Shown in pieces: positions 34,953-43,134 of a stretch of DNA of 64,000 nucleotides (positions are counted from its first letter, which is position 1; every line of letters starts with the position of its first letter). Source of the stretch: Actinomycetaceae bacterium (GTDB lineage Bacteria > Actinomycetota > Actinomycetes > Actinomycetales > Actinomycetaceae); contig JAUMUM010000005.1 of NCBI GenBank assembly GCA_030530685.1, forward strand, positions 1 to 64,000, read 5' to 3'. The translations under genes and the position numbers were made by a program. The notes below the pieces were generated by a model. It worked only from the letters and a program-made list of their open reading frames with translations, was not told the origin of the DNA and ran no database searches.

Positions 34953-35804
34953 ATGATGCTGATCCCCGTATCGAGCGCCGACGATGAGCGCTTATCGGAC
35001 TACACGCGCCTGACGGACGTCGCCCTGCGCCGGAAACTGGAGACAGAAAACGGCCTGTATATGGCCGAATCCACGAAGGTCATCGTCCGGGCCATCGACG
35101 CCGGCCACCGCCCCCGCTCGGTGCTGGCCGACGAAAGGTGGCTCGACGAACTCGCCCCCGCCCTGGAAGAGGCCGGGGGCGACGCACACGGCGGAGACAT
35201 CCCCGTCTACGTCTGTGACGAGGCAGCGCTCCAGTCCATCACGGGTTTCCACCTTCACCGCGGAGCAATCGCCGCTATGAACCGGCCTCGCCTTCGCCCG
35301 GCTCGGGACCTGCTCGCCAGTCTCGTCGAGGGCTCGCGCAGGGTCGTCGTGCTCGAAGGCATCGTCGATCACACGAATGTCGGTGCCATCTTCCGTTCGG
35401 CCGCGGCACTCGGGGTCGACGCCATGCTCGTGGCGGCCAACTGCGCCGACCCCCTCTATCGGCGTTCGGTGCGGGTTTCCATGGGAACGGTCTTCCAGGT
35501 TCCGTGGACGCGAATCGAGGGCTGGCCGGCAAGCATGTCGTTGCTGAGCGAGTTCGGATACACGACGGCGGCGCTGGCACTGGCCGAGGATGCGATTGCG
35601 CTCGCGGACTTCGCCGGCCAGCCCTGCTGCCTCGAACCGGACTCGAAGGTGGCGCTGATTTTGGGGGCCGAGGGCGATGGTCTGGCCCCGCAGACGATAG
35701 CGCGGGCCGACTACTCCGTGATCATTCCCATGGCCGGAGGGGTGGACTCGCTCAATGTGGCGGCCGCCAGTGCGGTAGCCTGCTGGGAGTTGCGACGACG
35801 CTGA
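34953..35804 (+). CDS. SpoU/TrmH-family RNA 2'-O-methyltransferase
   Basis: The N-terminal substrate-binding domain (DYTRLTDVALRRKLE, MAESTKVIVRAIDAGHRP) leads to the SPOUT methyltransferase core: EGIVDHTNVGAIFRSAAALG, LILGAEGDGLAP, and LNVAAASAVACWEL, the three class motifs of the knotted fold. It methylates a ribose in rRNA or tRNA; which site cannot be told. Two adjacent ATGs (34953, 34956) fit the family start; no ribosome site is clear. 283 residues. It sits alone after the stomatin terminator. Confidence 0.85.
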   Translation: MMLIPVSSADDERLSDYTRLTDVALRRKLETENGLYMAESTKVIVRAIDAGHRPRSVLADERWLDELAPALEEAGGDAHGGDIPVYVCDEAALQSITGFHLHRGAIAAMNRPRLRPARDLLASLVEGSRRVVVLEGIVDHTNVGAIFRSAAALGVDAMLVAANCADPLYRRSVRVSMGTVFQVPWTRIEGWPASMSLLSEFGYTTAALALAEDAIALADFAGQPCCLEPDSKVALILGAEGDGLAPQTIARADYSVIIPMAGGVDSLNVAAASAVACWELRRR

Positions 35805-35828
35805 ATCACGCAGACGATCGACCAACCC

Positions 35829-35860
35829 GTGCATACCCCGTCGTTGCGCCGGGTATGCAC
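35829..35860. promoter_or_regulatory. 10-bp inverted repeat before the Xre gene
   Basis: GTGCATACCC (35829-35838) and GGGTATGCAC (35851-35860) are perfect complements separated by 12 nt. A third half, GGGTATGC, lies at 35872-35879 over the Xre start codon. This may be an autoregulatory operator, or a terminator for the methyltransferase gene. Confidence 0.55.
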
Positions 35861-35875
35861 GGTGAGGGTTGGGGT

Positions 35876-36175
35876 ATGCCAGAATCCTCACCTTTGGAAC
35901 GACAGTTAGCTTCGGTTTTCGCCTCCTTCATTCGAGCGCGTCGAAAGGAGCTGGGTCTTTCGCAAGAGCAGGTGGCTCTGCGTGCCGACATCGACCGCAA
36001 CCACTACCAGCTCATGGAATCCGCGCGATCCGATAGACGCTCGAACCGAGCCGTCAATCCTCGGCTATTCACCCTGTTCAAGCTCGCCAGGGCCCTGGAA
36101 ATGCCCGTCGAAGACCTGCTCCTGGCGGTCTCGAAGGTCTACCAGGCCGAAATGGAGCGCGGCCGCTCCCTGTAA
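35876..36175 (+). CDS. small Xre-type helix-turn-helix regulator
   Basis: A 99-residue protein whose HTH_3 domain covers about residues 10-80: FIRARRKELGLSQEQVALRA, then DIDRNHYQLMESARSD, LFTLFKLARALEMPVEDLL. There is no second domain. GTGAGGG lies 8 nt before the ATG, and an inverted repeat with a third half-site overlaps the start. It likely controls its own expression. Its 3' end is 3 nt from the stop of the convergent trmL gene. Not obviously part of a toxin-antitoxin pair. Confidence 0.82.
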   Translation: MPESSPLERQLASVFASFIRARRKELGLSQEQVALRADIDRNHYQLMESARSDRRSNRAVNPRLFTLFKLARALEMPVEDLLLAVSKVYQAEMERGRSL

Positions 36176-36178
36176 GTC

Positions 36179-36652
36179 TCAGGAAAAGGGCGCCGCCCCG
36201 GCGTAGCCGTTTTGCCGCCAGGCCTCGTAGGTGACGATCGAGGCCGCATTGGCGAGGTTCAGTGAGCGCCGACTCGGCATCATGGGTATGCGCAGGGCCG
36301 CCGTCACGGCGTCATGTGCAACGATCCGGGCGGGCAGCCCGCTGGGTTCCGGACCGAAGAGCAGGGCGTCGCCCTCGCGGTAGTCGACGTCGGCAAAGTC
36401 GTTGGACGTATGGCCCGTAAAGGCGAAGATCCTCGCGCCCGGCAGGCAGCGCAGGAAGTCGGCGAACGACGCGTGAATGCGCGTGGTGGCCAGGTCGTGA
36501 TAGTCAAGCCCCGCGCGTTTGAGGTGCGAATCTGTCAGGTCAAAGCCCAGGGGCTCGATGAGGTGGAGCGTCGAGCCCGTGCAGGCCGCCAGGCGTATGG
36601 CCGCGCCGGTGTTTCCGGGAATGCGGGGCTCGTAGAAAACGATGTGGAACAC
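36179..36652 (-). CDS. trmL: tRNA (cytidine/uridine-34-2'-O)-methyltransferase TrmL
   Basis: SPOUT methyltransferase for the wobble base of some leucine tRNAs. The GTG start gives MFHIVFYEPRIPGNTGAAIR, which matches the TrmL N-terminus. ALLFGPEPSGLP and SLNLANAASIVTYEAWRQ form the cofactor knot. 157 residues, typical. TACTCT stands 6 nt before the GTG on the minus strand (leaderless). A longer frame starting about ten residues upstream would begin within the promoter and is not favoured. Confidence 0.88.
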   Translation of the reverse strand: MFHIVFYEPRIPGNTGAAIRLAACTGSTLHLIEPLGFDLTDSHLKRAGLDYHDLATTRIHASFADFLRCLPGARIFAFTGHTSNDFADVDYREGDALLFGPEPSGLPARIVAHDAVTAALRIPMMPSRRSLNLANAASIVTYEAWRQNGYAGAAPFS

Positions 36653-36778
36653 GCATCTAGAGTACCCCAGATCGATTCGCACGCATTTTTGACGAGTTTT
36701 CCTTGCGAAACGAGCAGATTGCCTTTCGTGAGCAAAGGGCGCCTGGAAAAGTGTCGGAGCGCTCTTCTACTCTTGTGT

Positions 36779-36792
36779 CGAACACAGGTTCA
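36779..36792 (+). promoter_or_regulatory. LexA/SOS box upstream of imuA
   Basis: CGAACACAGGTTCA fits the Gram-positive LexA consensus CGAAC-N4-GTTCG with one mismatch at the last base. A -10 like TACTCT lies at 36768-36773, so the box covers the first transcribed bases. It places the imuA-imuB-dnaE2 genes under the SOS response. Confidence 0.75.
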
Positions 36793-36807
36793 CATGGGAG
36801 GGGTGTC

Positions 36808-37647
36808 ATGGAGGCGGTCGATCGGCTGAGTTTGGCGCGGCGAACCCTCGCGCAAGCGGAGGAGTCGGTGGGGTTGCGCGGTCCTGTGGCGCTTGCCGGC
36901 GCCCAGATCCGGGAATTGCCGGGAGGGTGGGCCGTGCCGGAGGGATTCGAGGAGTTCTTTCCGCGCGGGCTGGCTCCCGGGATGAGCATCGGCGTGCGAG
37001 GGTCGAGGATTGTCACGCTCATGCTTGCGGCCGTAGCCAGCTCGGCGGGGGCATGGACTGCTTTCCTGGGGTGCCAGGGCACGGGCTGGGGGATGGCCCG
37101 GGCTCTCGGCGTCGACCTGGAACGCGTCGTGTGCGTACCGCGCGTGTCCGAGGGGGTCTCGTCGCAGGTGCTCGCGGCCGCCGTCGACGGTTTCGATGTC
37201 GTTGCCGTTGGCCCCGGGGTTCACGTGGATGCCAGGGGACGGCGCCTGCTCGTCAAGCGCGCGCTGACCCGCGGTTGCCTGCTCCTCGGGGAGGGCTGGG
37301 ACGTTCGCGAAAGGATTTCCGGGCGATTTGCCGGCGTGCAGGGAACGGAGAGCGGTGCTGGGCACATCCGTGCGGTTCGCCTGGAGATTTCGCGGCCGGC
37401 AATGCGTGGGAAGGTCTTCCTTGTCGACGCCGAAGGCTGGCACGTGGCCGCAGATCAGGTGCGAGCTCCGGCCTTGACGGCTGCGCCTCGCATCGGCCGA
37501 CCTTCGCTGCTGCGCGGCGGGGCGGAGGCAGGGGCCTCTGCCGCCGTTGGAGCCGCGGGTGCCGGCGGCGCTGGGGCGGGATTCGACGGGGCGCACTCCG
37601 AGGCCGCCGCCCCGGCCACTGCGGGCCTGCGGGTGGTGCGCTCATGA
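36808..37647 (+). CDS. imuA: ImuA-like SOS mutagenesis protein
   Basis: RecA-like accessory protein of the translesion cassette. The sequence starts MEAVDRLSLARRTLAQAEES and has a RecA-fold core (GMSIGVRGSRIVTLMLAAVA, WTAFLGCQGTGWGMARALG) in which the Walker A motif is degenerate, as in actinobacterial ImuA'. A Gly/Ala-rich C-terminus (about 225-270) is low complexity. The ATG at 36808 is 15 nt after the SOS box, with GGGAGGGG before it. An upstream in-frame ATG at 36703 would place the SOS box within the gene. The 3' end overlaps imuB (ATGA). Confidence 0.82.
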   Translation: MEAVDRLSLARRTLAQAEESVGLRGPVALAGAQIRELPGGWAVPEGFEEFFPRGLAPGMSIGVRGSRIVTLMLAAVASSAGAWTAFLGCQGTGWGMARALGVDLERVVCVPRVSEGVSSQVLAAAVDGFDVVAVGPGVHVDARGRRLLVKRALTRGCLLLGEGWDVRERISGRFAGVQGTESGAGHIRAVRLEISRPAMRGKVFLVDAEGWHVAADQVRAPALTAAPRIGRPSLLRGGAEAGASAAVGAAGAGGAGAGFDGAHSEAAAPATAGLRVVRS

Positions 37648-39200
37648 GGCAGGGAGCGGTGTGGATTGCGGATTGGCCGGTCACGGCGGCGGAACTCGCC
37701 GGCGAGGTCCCACCTGACCTACCGGCGATCGTCCTGGGGTCGAAAGGTGTGGTCTCCGCCAATGCGTGGGCGCATGAGCGCGGCGTGCGCCCTGGTATGC
37801 CGCGGCGCTTCGTCCACTCGACCTGCCCGGAGGCCGCCGTCGTGCTCGAAAATCGGGAGCGCGATGTCGCGCGCTTCGAGCCGGTCCTCAGGGCGATCGA
37901 CGGCCATGTGGCACAGGTGACGGCCTTCGACGCGGGAAGCGTTGTTTTCGCCGTGCAGGGTGCCATCCGCACGGCCGGGTCCTGCCAGGCCCTCGTCGAG
38001 GCGCTCATCGGTGACATCGCGCAGATCGCGGACTGCGAGGCACACGTGGGCATCGCCGAGGGCACGCTAGCGACCCTCGTGGCCGCGCGAAGTGACCTCG
38101 TGCTGGAGGAGGGGCGGTCACAGGAGTTCCTGGACGAGCAGCCAGTGAGTACCATCCTCCTTGCCACCGGGCCGTCGATGCGCGCCGAAGTCGAGCACTG
38201 CCTCGATCTGCTGGAGCATCTGGGGGTGCACACGCTGGGAGGGGTCACAGCCCTGGGAGCGACGTCGCTGACGAATCGTTTTGGGCGCGCCGGCCACTTC
38301 GTCTGGGCCTTGGCCAGCGGCCACGACATACATCTGGCACCGCGGGAGGGCCTCGCCTCGTGCCTGGCATGCAGCAGGGTCTTCGAGCCTCCCGTCGAGC
38401 GTGCGCAGGATGCCGCATTCGCCGCGCGTGTCCTCGCCGAAGAGTTGAGCGCCGCTATGCGCGAACGCGCGTTTTCTGGGGGACGGCTGACGATCGTCGC
38501 ATCAATGGAAGACGGGACCGAGCTGAGCCATTCGTGGGCCATCGACGGCGGGGGCGCGCGCGACATTGTGGACCGGGTGCGCTGGCAGCTGTCCAGTTGG
38601 GGCCAGGCGTCGAATGAAGCGGGAGCTCTTGCGCGTCTCGACCTGCGTCTGGAGCAGGCAGCGGCCGCGAAACATGAGAGCTTGTGGGGGAGCGGTCGAA
38701 GCGATGGAGAGCGGGTACCGCGAGCCGTGGCGCGCATGCAGGCCCTTGCCGGGGAGGAGGCGGTCAGGGTCCCTCGAAAGGTCGGCGGTCGCAGCGCAGA
38801 CGGGCGATACGTGGAGTCTCTCTGGGGCGAGGTTCTCGAGCGAGTGTCGCGGGCGGAGCTTCCGTGGCCGGGTTCCATACCCGAGCCCGATCCGGTCGCG
38901 GTCCATCCCACAGCGCTTGCCGTGGCGATCATGGGTGATTGCGGGCACGAGCTACACGTCACGGGGGAGGGACACCTCGCGTGTTCCAGAGGCTGCGAGG
39001 CATGCGCGCCCGCGGTCCTTCGCCTGCCACGCGGGCCGGTTTCAGTGTCCGACTACGCGGGCCCCTGGCCGGTGTCAGAGCGCTGGTGGGATCCGTCGCG
39101 CTGCCGTCGTCGGGCCTACATGCAGGTCGTCCACCGTGACGGCGCCTGCCTCGTCTACTGCGAGGCGGGTGCCTGGTACGAGGAGGCTCGCTATGGCTAG
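37644..39200 (+). CDS. imuB: ImuB, catalytically dead Y-family polymerase homologue
   Basis: Hub of the mutasome that links DnaE2 to the sliding clamp. The 518 residues keep the Y-family outline (RPGMPRRFVHSTCPEA, LRAIDGHVAQVTAFDAGSV) but lack the catalytic carboxylates of true polymerases, as in other ImuB proteins. ESLWG occurs twice, at 345-349 and 391-395. The first is near where mycobacterial ImuB has its clamp-binding motif (QLPLWG type). The C-terminal domain is Trp/Cys-rich (RWWDPSRCRRRAYMQ). Coupled to imuA by ATGA; overlaps dnaE2 by 8 nt. Confidence 0.88.
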   Translation: MRQGAVWIADWPVTAAELAGEVPPDLPAIVLGSKGVVSANAWAHERGVRPGMPRRFVHSTCPEAAVVLENRERDVARFEPVLRAIDGHVAQVTAFDAGSVVFAVQGAIRTAGSCQALVEALIGDIAQIADCEAHVGIAEGTLATLVAARSDLVLEEGRSQEFLDEQPVSTILLATGPSMRAEVEHCLDLLEHLGVHTLGGVTALGATSLTNRFGRAGHFVWALASGHDIHLAPREGLASCLACSRVFEPPVERAQDAAFAARVLAEELSAAMRERAFSGGRLTIVASMEDGTELSHSWAIDGGGARDIVDRVRWQLSSWGQASNEAGALARLDLRLEQAAAAKHESLWGSGRSDGERVPRAVARMQALAGEEAVRVPRKVGGRSADGRYVESLWGEVLERVSRAELPWPGSIPEPDPVAVHPTALAVAIMGDCGHELHVTGEGHLACSRGCEACAPAVLRLPRGPVSVSDYAGPWPVSERWWDPSRCRRRAYMQVVHRDGACLVYCEAGAWYEEARYG

Positions 39201-42200
39201 GCCCTCCCGGATTCCCTACGTCGAACTCCACGTGCACTCGGCCTACAGTTTCCTCGACGGGGCGAGCCTGCCGAAAGACCTCGTGGCCCGCGCCTGCGAG
39301 CTCGAACTCGATGGGCTGGCCCTGACCGACCACAATGGCTTTCCCGGCATCGTCCAACTCGCCGAAGCCGCACGCCGAACTGGCCTTCCGATAGCCGTCG
39401 GGACCGAGCTGACGCTGGACTCGACGCAGCGCACCGGGCACCCCGATCCCGAAGGGGAGCACGTCCTCGTGCTAGCCGGTGACGCGGGAGGCTACCGGCG
39501 GCTGTCCCACGCCGTGGGCCAGGCGATGCTCGACAGCGGCAAGAAGGCAGAGGCGCACTACCGGATCGAGAACCTGGCACAGGCCAGCGGCGGATCGTGG
39601 ATGGTACTCACCGGCTGCCGCAAGGGCAGCGTGCGCCGCGCCCTGGAGAAGAGCGGGCACTGGGACGTCGACGCCGCCATCCGTGAGGTCGATGCTTTAG
39701 TCTCGCTTTTTGGCCGGGACAACGTCGCCGTCGAACTGACCAATTCCGGCGCGCCGCTGGACCGCGAACGGTGCAGCGCACTCGTGGAGGTGGCCGAGCG
39801 CACGGGCGTCGCCTACCTGGCGACCGGGAACGTGCACTATGCCCGGGCGGGGGACAGGCGCGTGGCCGATGTCCTCGCGGCCACGCGCGCTCGGACCAGC
39901 CTCGATGAGATCGACCCCTACCTTCCGGCCAATGGGGCGTACCTGCGCTCCGGCGCGCAGATGCTCCAACTGCACCGGGACCATCCTCGTGCGGTCGCCA
40001 CGGCCGCGAGCATCGGCGCGCAATGCGCCTTCGACCTGGCACTGGTCAGGCCCAATCTTCCCGACTTTCCAGTACCCGAAGGGCACACCGAGGCCAGCTG
40101 GCTGCGTGCGCTCACACACGAGCGGAGTCTGGAACGCTACGGTAGCCGAAGCGAAAATCCACGAGCCTGGCAGGCGATCGACCACGAGCTCGATGTCATC
40201 ACCGCGCTGGGTTTCTCCGGATACTTCCTCATCGTCGAAGAGATCGTCTCCTTTTGCGCGAGCCGCGGAATTTGGTGCCAAGGGCGTGGCTCAGCCGCGA
40301 ATTCCGCCGTCTGCTTCGCCCTGGGAATCACGGCCGTGGACGCGGTTCGCCACCGGATGCTCTTCGAGCGTTTCCTTTCGCCCGGCCGCTCCGGTTCGCC
40401 GGATATCGATTTGGACATCGAGTCCCAGCGGCGCGAAGAGGTCATCCAGCACGTTTACGAGCGTTACGGGCGTCACTGTGCGGCGCAGGTGGCCAATGCG
40501 ATCACCTACCGGCCGCGCTCGGCCATCCGAGACGCGGCGCGCGCCCTCGGTTACGAACCGGGCCTGGTCGACCGCTGGGCGAAGACCGTCGAACGCGGTG
40601 CCTATGGCCCACTGCCTAGCCGCGCTGAACCCGGCGACAATGGACGCCCCCTCCCCGAAGTCTTCTCGGAGGTGCCGCATCAGGTCGCCGAGGTGGCTGC
40701 CCGTCTGCAGCGGCTGCCTCGCCACCTCGGAATCCATCCGGGCGGGATGGTCCTGTGCGATCGTCCCGTCATCGACGTGTGCCCGGTTTCGTGGGCCAGC
40801 ATGCCGGGAAGGACGGTTCTCCAATGGGACAAAGACGACTGCGCCGAGGCGGGTCTCGTCAAATTCGACCTACTCGGACTCGGAATGCTCACGGCCCTGC
40901 GCATCTCCTTCGATCAACTCAACGAGCACGGCGAAACGGGCGTCGATGGCAGGTCGCTCAGCCTTCACAACCTTCCCCAGGACGACCGTCGAATCTACAC
41001 GCTTCTCCAGGAAGCGGACACCGTTGGGGTATTCCAGGTGGAATCCCGAGCTCAAATGGCGACGCTGCCGAGACTTCGGCCCGACTGCTTCTACGACATC
41101 GTCATTGATGTGGCGCTCATACGCCCTGGCCCGATCCAGGGCGACGCCGTCAATCCCTATATCAACCGTCGACGCGGCCGCGAGGCAGTCACCTATCCGC
41201 ACCCCTTGACGAAACCCGCACTGGAGAAAACCCTCGGCGTTCCGCTCTTCCAAGAGCAGCTCATGCAAATCGCGATCGACGTCGCCGGCTTCACCCCCGC
41301 GCAGGCCGACCGCCTTCGCAAGGCGATGGGCGCCAAGCGGTCCCACGAGCGCATGGCCGAACTCAAGACCGAGCTCCTTGAAGGCATGCGCGCCAACGGC
41401 GTGGACAGTGAAACCTGCGAGCAGCTGTACGACAAGCTCAACGCTTTCGCCGATTTCGGTTTCCCCGAATCGCACGCGTTTTCTTTCGCCTACCTCGTCT
41501 ACGCCTCGGCCTGGCTGAAGGTCCACCACCCGGAGCACTTCTACGCCGGGATCATCGCCGCCCAGCCCATGGGCTTCTACTCGCCGCAGTCGCTCGTGGC
41601 CGACGCCCGGAGGCACGGAGTCGTCGTCGCCCCGCCCGACGTCGTGCGCTCGAGGGACACGGCCCACGTCCGGCACGCCGATCAGCCGAACTCTCCCCAG
41701 GTGAAGGCGGCCAAGGAATACGCGCGCAAAGACGTGGCCAAGCTCGTCGATGCCCATTCCTGGCTCGAGGTTCGGCTGGGGCTGGAATCCGTGCGCGGCC
41801 TTGGCACCACCGCGCGCGCTCGCATCCTTAGTGCCAGGCAGCGCGCCCCCTTCGCCGACGTCGCAGACCTCGCCCGGCGCGCCAGACTCAGCCGCAGGCA
41901 CATCGAAGCCCTCGCGGCCGCGGGCGCGCTCGAGAGCCTGGGAATGGAGCGGCGCGAGGGAATCTGGATGGCCCGTGCCCTCGAAGACGGCACGGCCTAC
42001 TACGAGGAGTGCCTCCAGCCCGCCATTCCGGGAACGGAAGCCACGGGCACCATGCCCAATCTTCCCGCCATGTCACACGTCGAATCCTCTGTCACGGACC
42101 TTGCCTCCACGGGAGTGTCAACGACCTCCCACCCGGTTCAGCATGCGCGCCAGATGCTCGATGAAAGGGGAGTCTCGCGGATCGCGGACCTACTCGAGGC

Positions 42201-42483
42201 CCCCGACCGCACCCGCCTATCCGTGGCGGGCATCGTCACCCACAGGCAGCACCCTCCCACTGCCGGCAACCGCACCTTCATCTCTTTAGAGGACGAAACC
42301 GGGCTGCTCAATGTCGTGTGCTCGCAGGGCTTGTGGTCCCGCTACAGGGACATCGCCAGAAATCATCAGAGCCTCGTCATTCGCGGGATGGTCGAGCGGG
42401 GCGATGGCGCGATTAATCTCGTGGCGGACAGGATCGACCCGCTGCCCTTGCCCGTCGTGCTGCCCTCAAGGGACTTTCGCTAG
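39193..42483 (+). CDS. dnaE2: error-prone DNA polymerase III alpha, DnaE2
   Basis: C-family polymerase for damage-induced mutagenesis. The PHP domain (YVELHVHSAYSFLDGASLPK, LALTDHNGFPG) is followed by the catalytic palm with GSPDIDLDIES and DIVIDVALIRPGPIQGDAVN. Next come the fingers (AMGAKRSHERMAELK), helix-hairpin-helix residues (LSRRHIEALAAAGALES) and an OB-fold (VTHRQHPPTAGNRTFISLEDE). 1,096 residues is normal for DnaE2, shorter than replicative DnaE1. The ATG at 39193 matches the family start. It is the last gene of the SOS cassette. Confidence 0.95.
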   Translation: MARPSRIPYVELHVHSAYSFLDGASLPKDLVARACELELDGLALTDHNGFPGIVQLAEAARRTGLPIAVGTELTLDSTQRTGHPDPEGEHVLVLAGDAGGYRRLSHAVGQAMLDSGKKAEAHYRIENLAQASGGSWMVLTGCRKGSVRRALEKSGHWDVDAAIREVDALVSLFGRDNVAVELTNSGAPLDRERCSALVEVAERTGVAYLATGNVHYARAGDRRVADVLAATRARTSLDEIDPYLPANGAYLRSGAQMLQLHRDHPRAVATAASIGAQCAFDLALVRPNLPDFPVPEGHTEASWLRALTHERSLERYGSRSENPRAWQAIDHELDVITALGFSGYFLIVEEIVSFCASRGIWCQGRGSAANSAVCFALGITAVDAVRHRMLFERFLSPGRSGSPDIDLDIESQRREEVIQHVYERYGRHCAAQVANAITYRPRSAIRDAARALGYEPGLVDRWAKTVERGAYGPLPSRAEPGDNGRPLPEVFSEVPHQVAEVAARLQRLPRHLGIHPGGMVLCDRPVIDVCPVSWASMPGRTVLQWDKDDCAEAGLVKFDLLGLGMLTALRISFDQLNEHGETGVDGRSLSLHNLPQDDRRIYTLLQEADTVGVFQVESRAQMATLPRLRPDCFYDIVIDVALIRPGPIQGDAVNPYINRRRGREAVTYPHPLTKPALEKTLGVPLFQEQLMQIAIDVAGFTPAQADRLRKAMGAKRSHERMAELKTELLEGMRANGVDSETCEQLYDKLNAFADFGFPESHAFSFAYLVYASAWLKVHHPEHFYAGIIAAQPMGFYSPQSLVADARRHGVVVAPPDVVRSRDTAHVRHADQPNSPQVKAAKEYARKDVAKLVDAHSWLEVRLGLESVRGLGTTARARILSARQRAPFADVADLARRARLSRRHIEALAAAGALESLGMERREGIWMARALEDGTAYYEECLQPAIPGTEATGTMPNLPAMSHVESSVTDLASTGVSTTSHPVQHARQMLDERGVSRIADLLEAPDRTRLSVAGIVTHRQHPPTAGNRTFISLEDETGLLNVVCSQGLWSRYRDIARNHQSLVIRGMVERGDGAINLVADRIDPLPLPVVLPSRDFR

Positions 42484-42510
42484 ACTTGGTGCGCAAAGGA
42501 GAGACGAAAC

Positions 42511-43059
42511 GTGAGCATTCTTAAAGTCCTACTCAAAGTCGCACGCAAGGTCGGCCCGGTGGCTGCCATGGCGGTCATCCGCTACGGCCCGCAGTTGCGC
42601 AAGCTCGTGGCCGACAACCCCGAGGTCGTCGAGAAGATAACCCAACGCTTCAAGAAAGTCGACAGCGCCAAGCAACACGGCACCCTCGAACAGCGCGTCC
42701 AGGTGCTGCGCGACCAAGTGACCTACCTTTACGCTTCCGCCAACACGTCCGAGGTCGCACGGCAGGCGGCCGAATGGCGAAAAGAGCTCGAAGCACTTCA
42801 GCAGGCCATCCCCCTTCTTCAGGCGATGAGCTCCAGGCAGAAGATGACCGAACGTCGGCGCATCACCCAGCGTATCGACCTTCTTTCGGCGCAGATACTC
42901 GAGGCTAGCCTCGTCGACAGCATTGAGGATGCCGAGATCGTCGGTGGTTCGGATCCCGACAGGCACGCGGATGACACCGGCAACGGCACCGAGGCCCCTG
43001 GCGCCGACGACGGCCAGAAAGACGCTGACCCCTCCGCAGGCCCCTCAACGACGTCGTAG
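42511..43059 (+). CDS. conserved actinobacterial hypothetical protein (DUF6474-like)
   Basis: A 182-residue protein with a basic N-terminus (MSILKVLLKVARKVGPVAAM), a central helical, coiled-coil-prone part (about 45-125: GTLEQRVQVLRDQVTYLYA, EWRKELEALQQAIPLLQ) and an acidic, disordered tail (DDTGNGTEAPGADD). I compare it to DUF6474 but am not sure. The GTG has GGAGAG at good spacing and a -10 like TAGACT at 42481-42486 inside the dnaE2 stop region. Function unknown. Confidence 0.75.
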   Translation: MSILKVLLKVARKVGPVAAMAVIRYGPQLRKLVADNPEVVEKITQRFKKVDSAKQHGTLEQRVQVLRDQVTYLYASANTSEVARQAAEWRKELEALQQAIPLLQAMSSRQKMTERRRITQRIDLLSAQILEASLVDSIEDAEIVGGSDPDRHADDTGNGTEAPGADDGQKDADPSAGPSTTS

Positions 43060-43134
43060 CGAACCGGCCGGCAATCCTGGCACCGAGGTGCGGAGCCGGT
43101 CGCGTCCGGCGGCTGGCCCGGCTACTGCGCCCGC

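Noticed and set aside
36703..36807. Upstream ATG for imuA at 36703
   Set aside because: It would put the -10 box and SOS box inside the gene; the ATG at 36808 has a strong ribosome site and fits the family.
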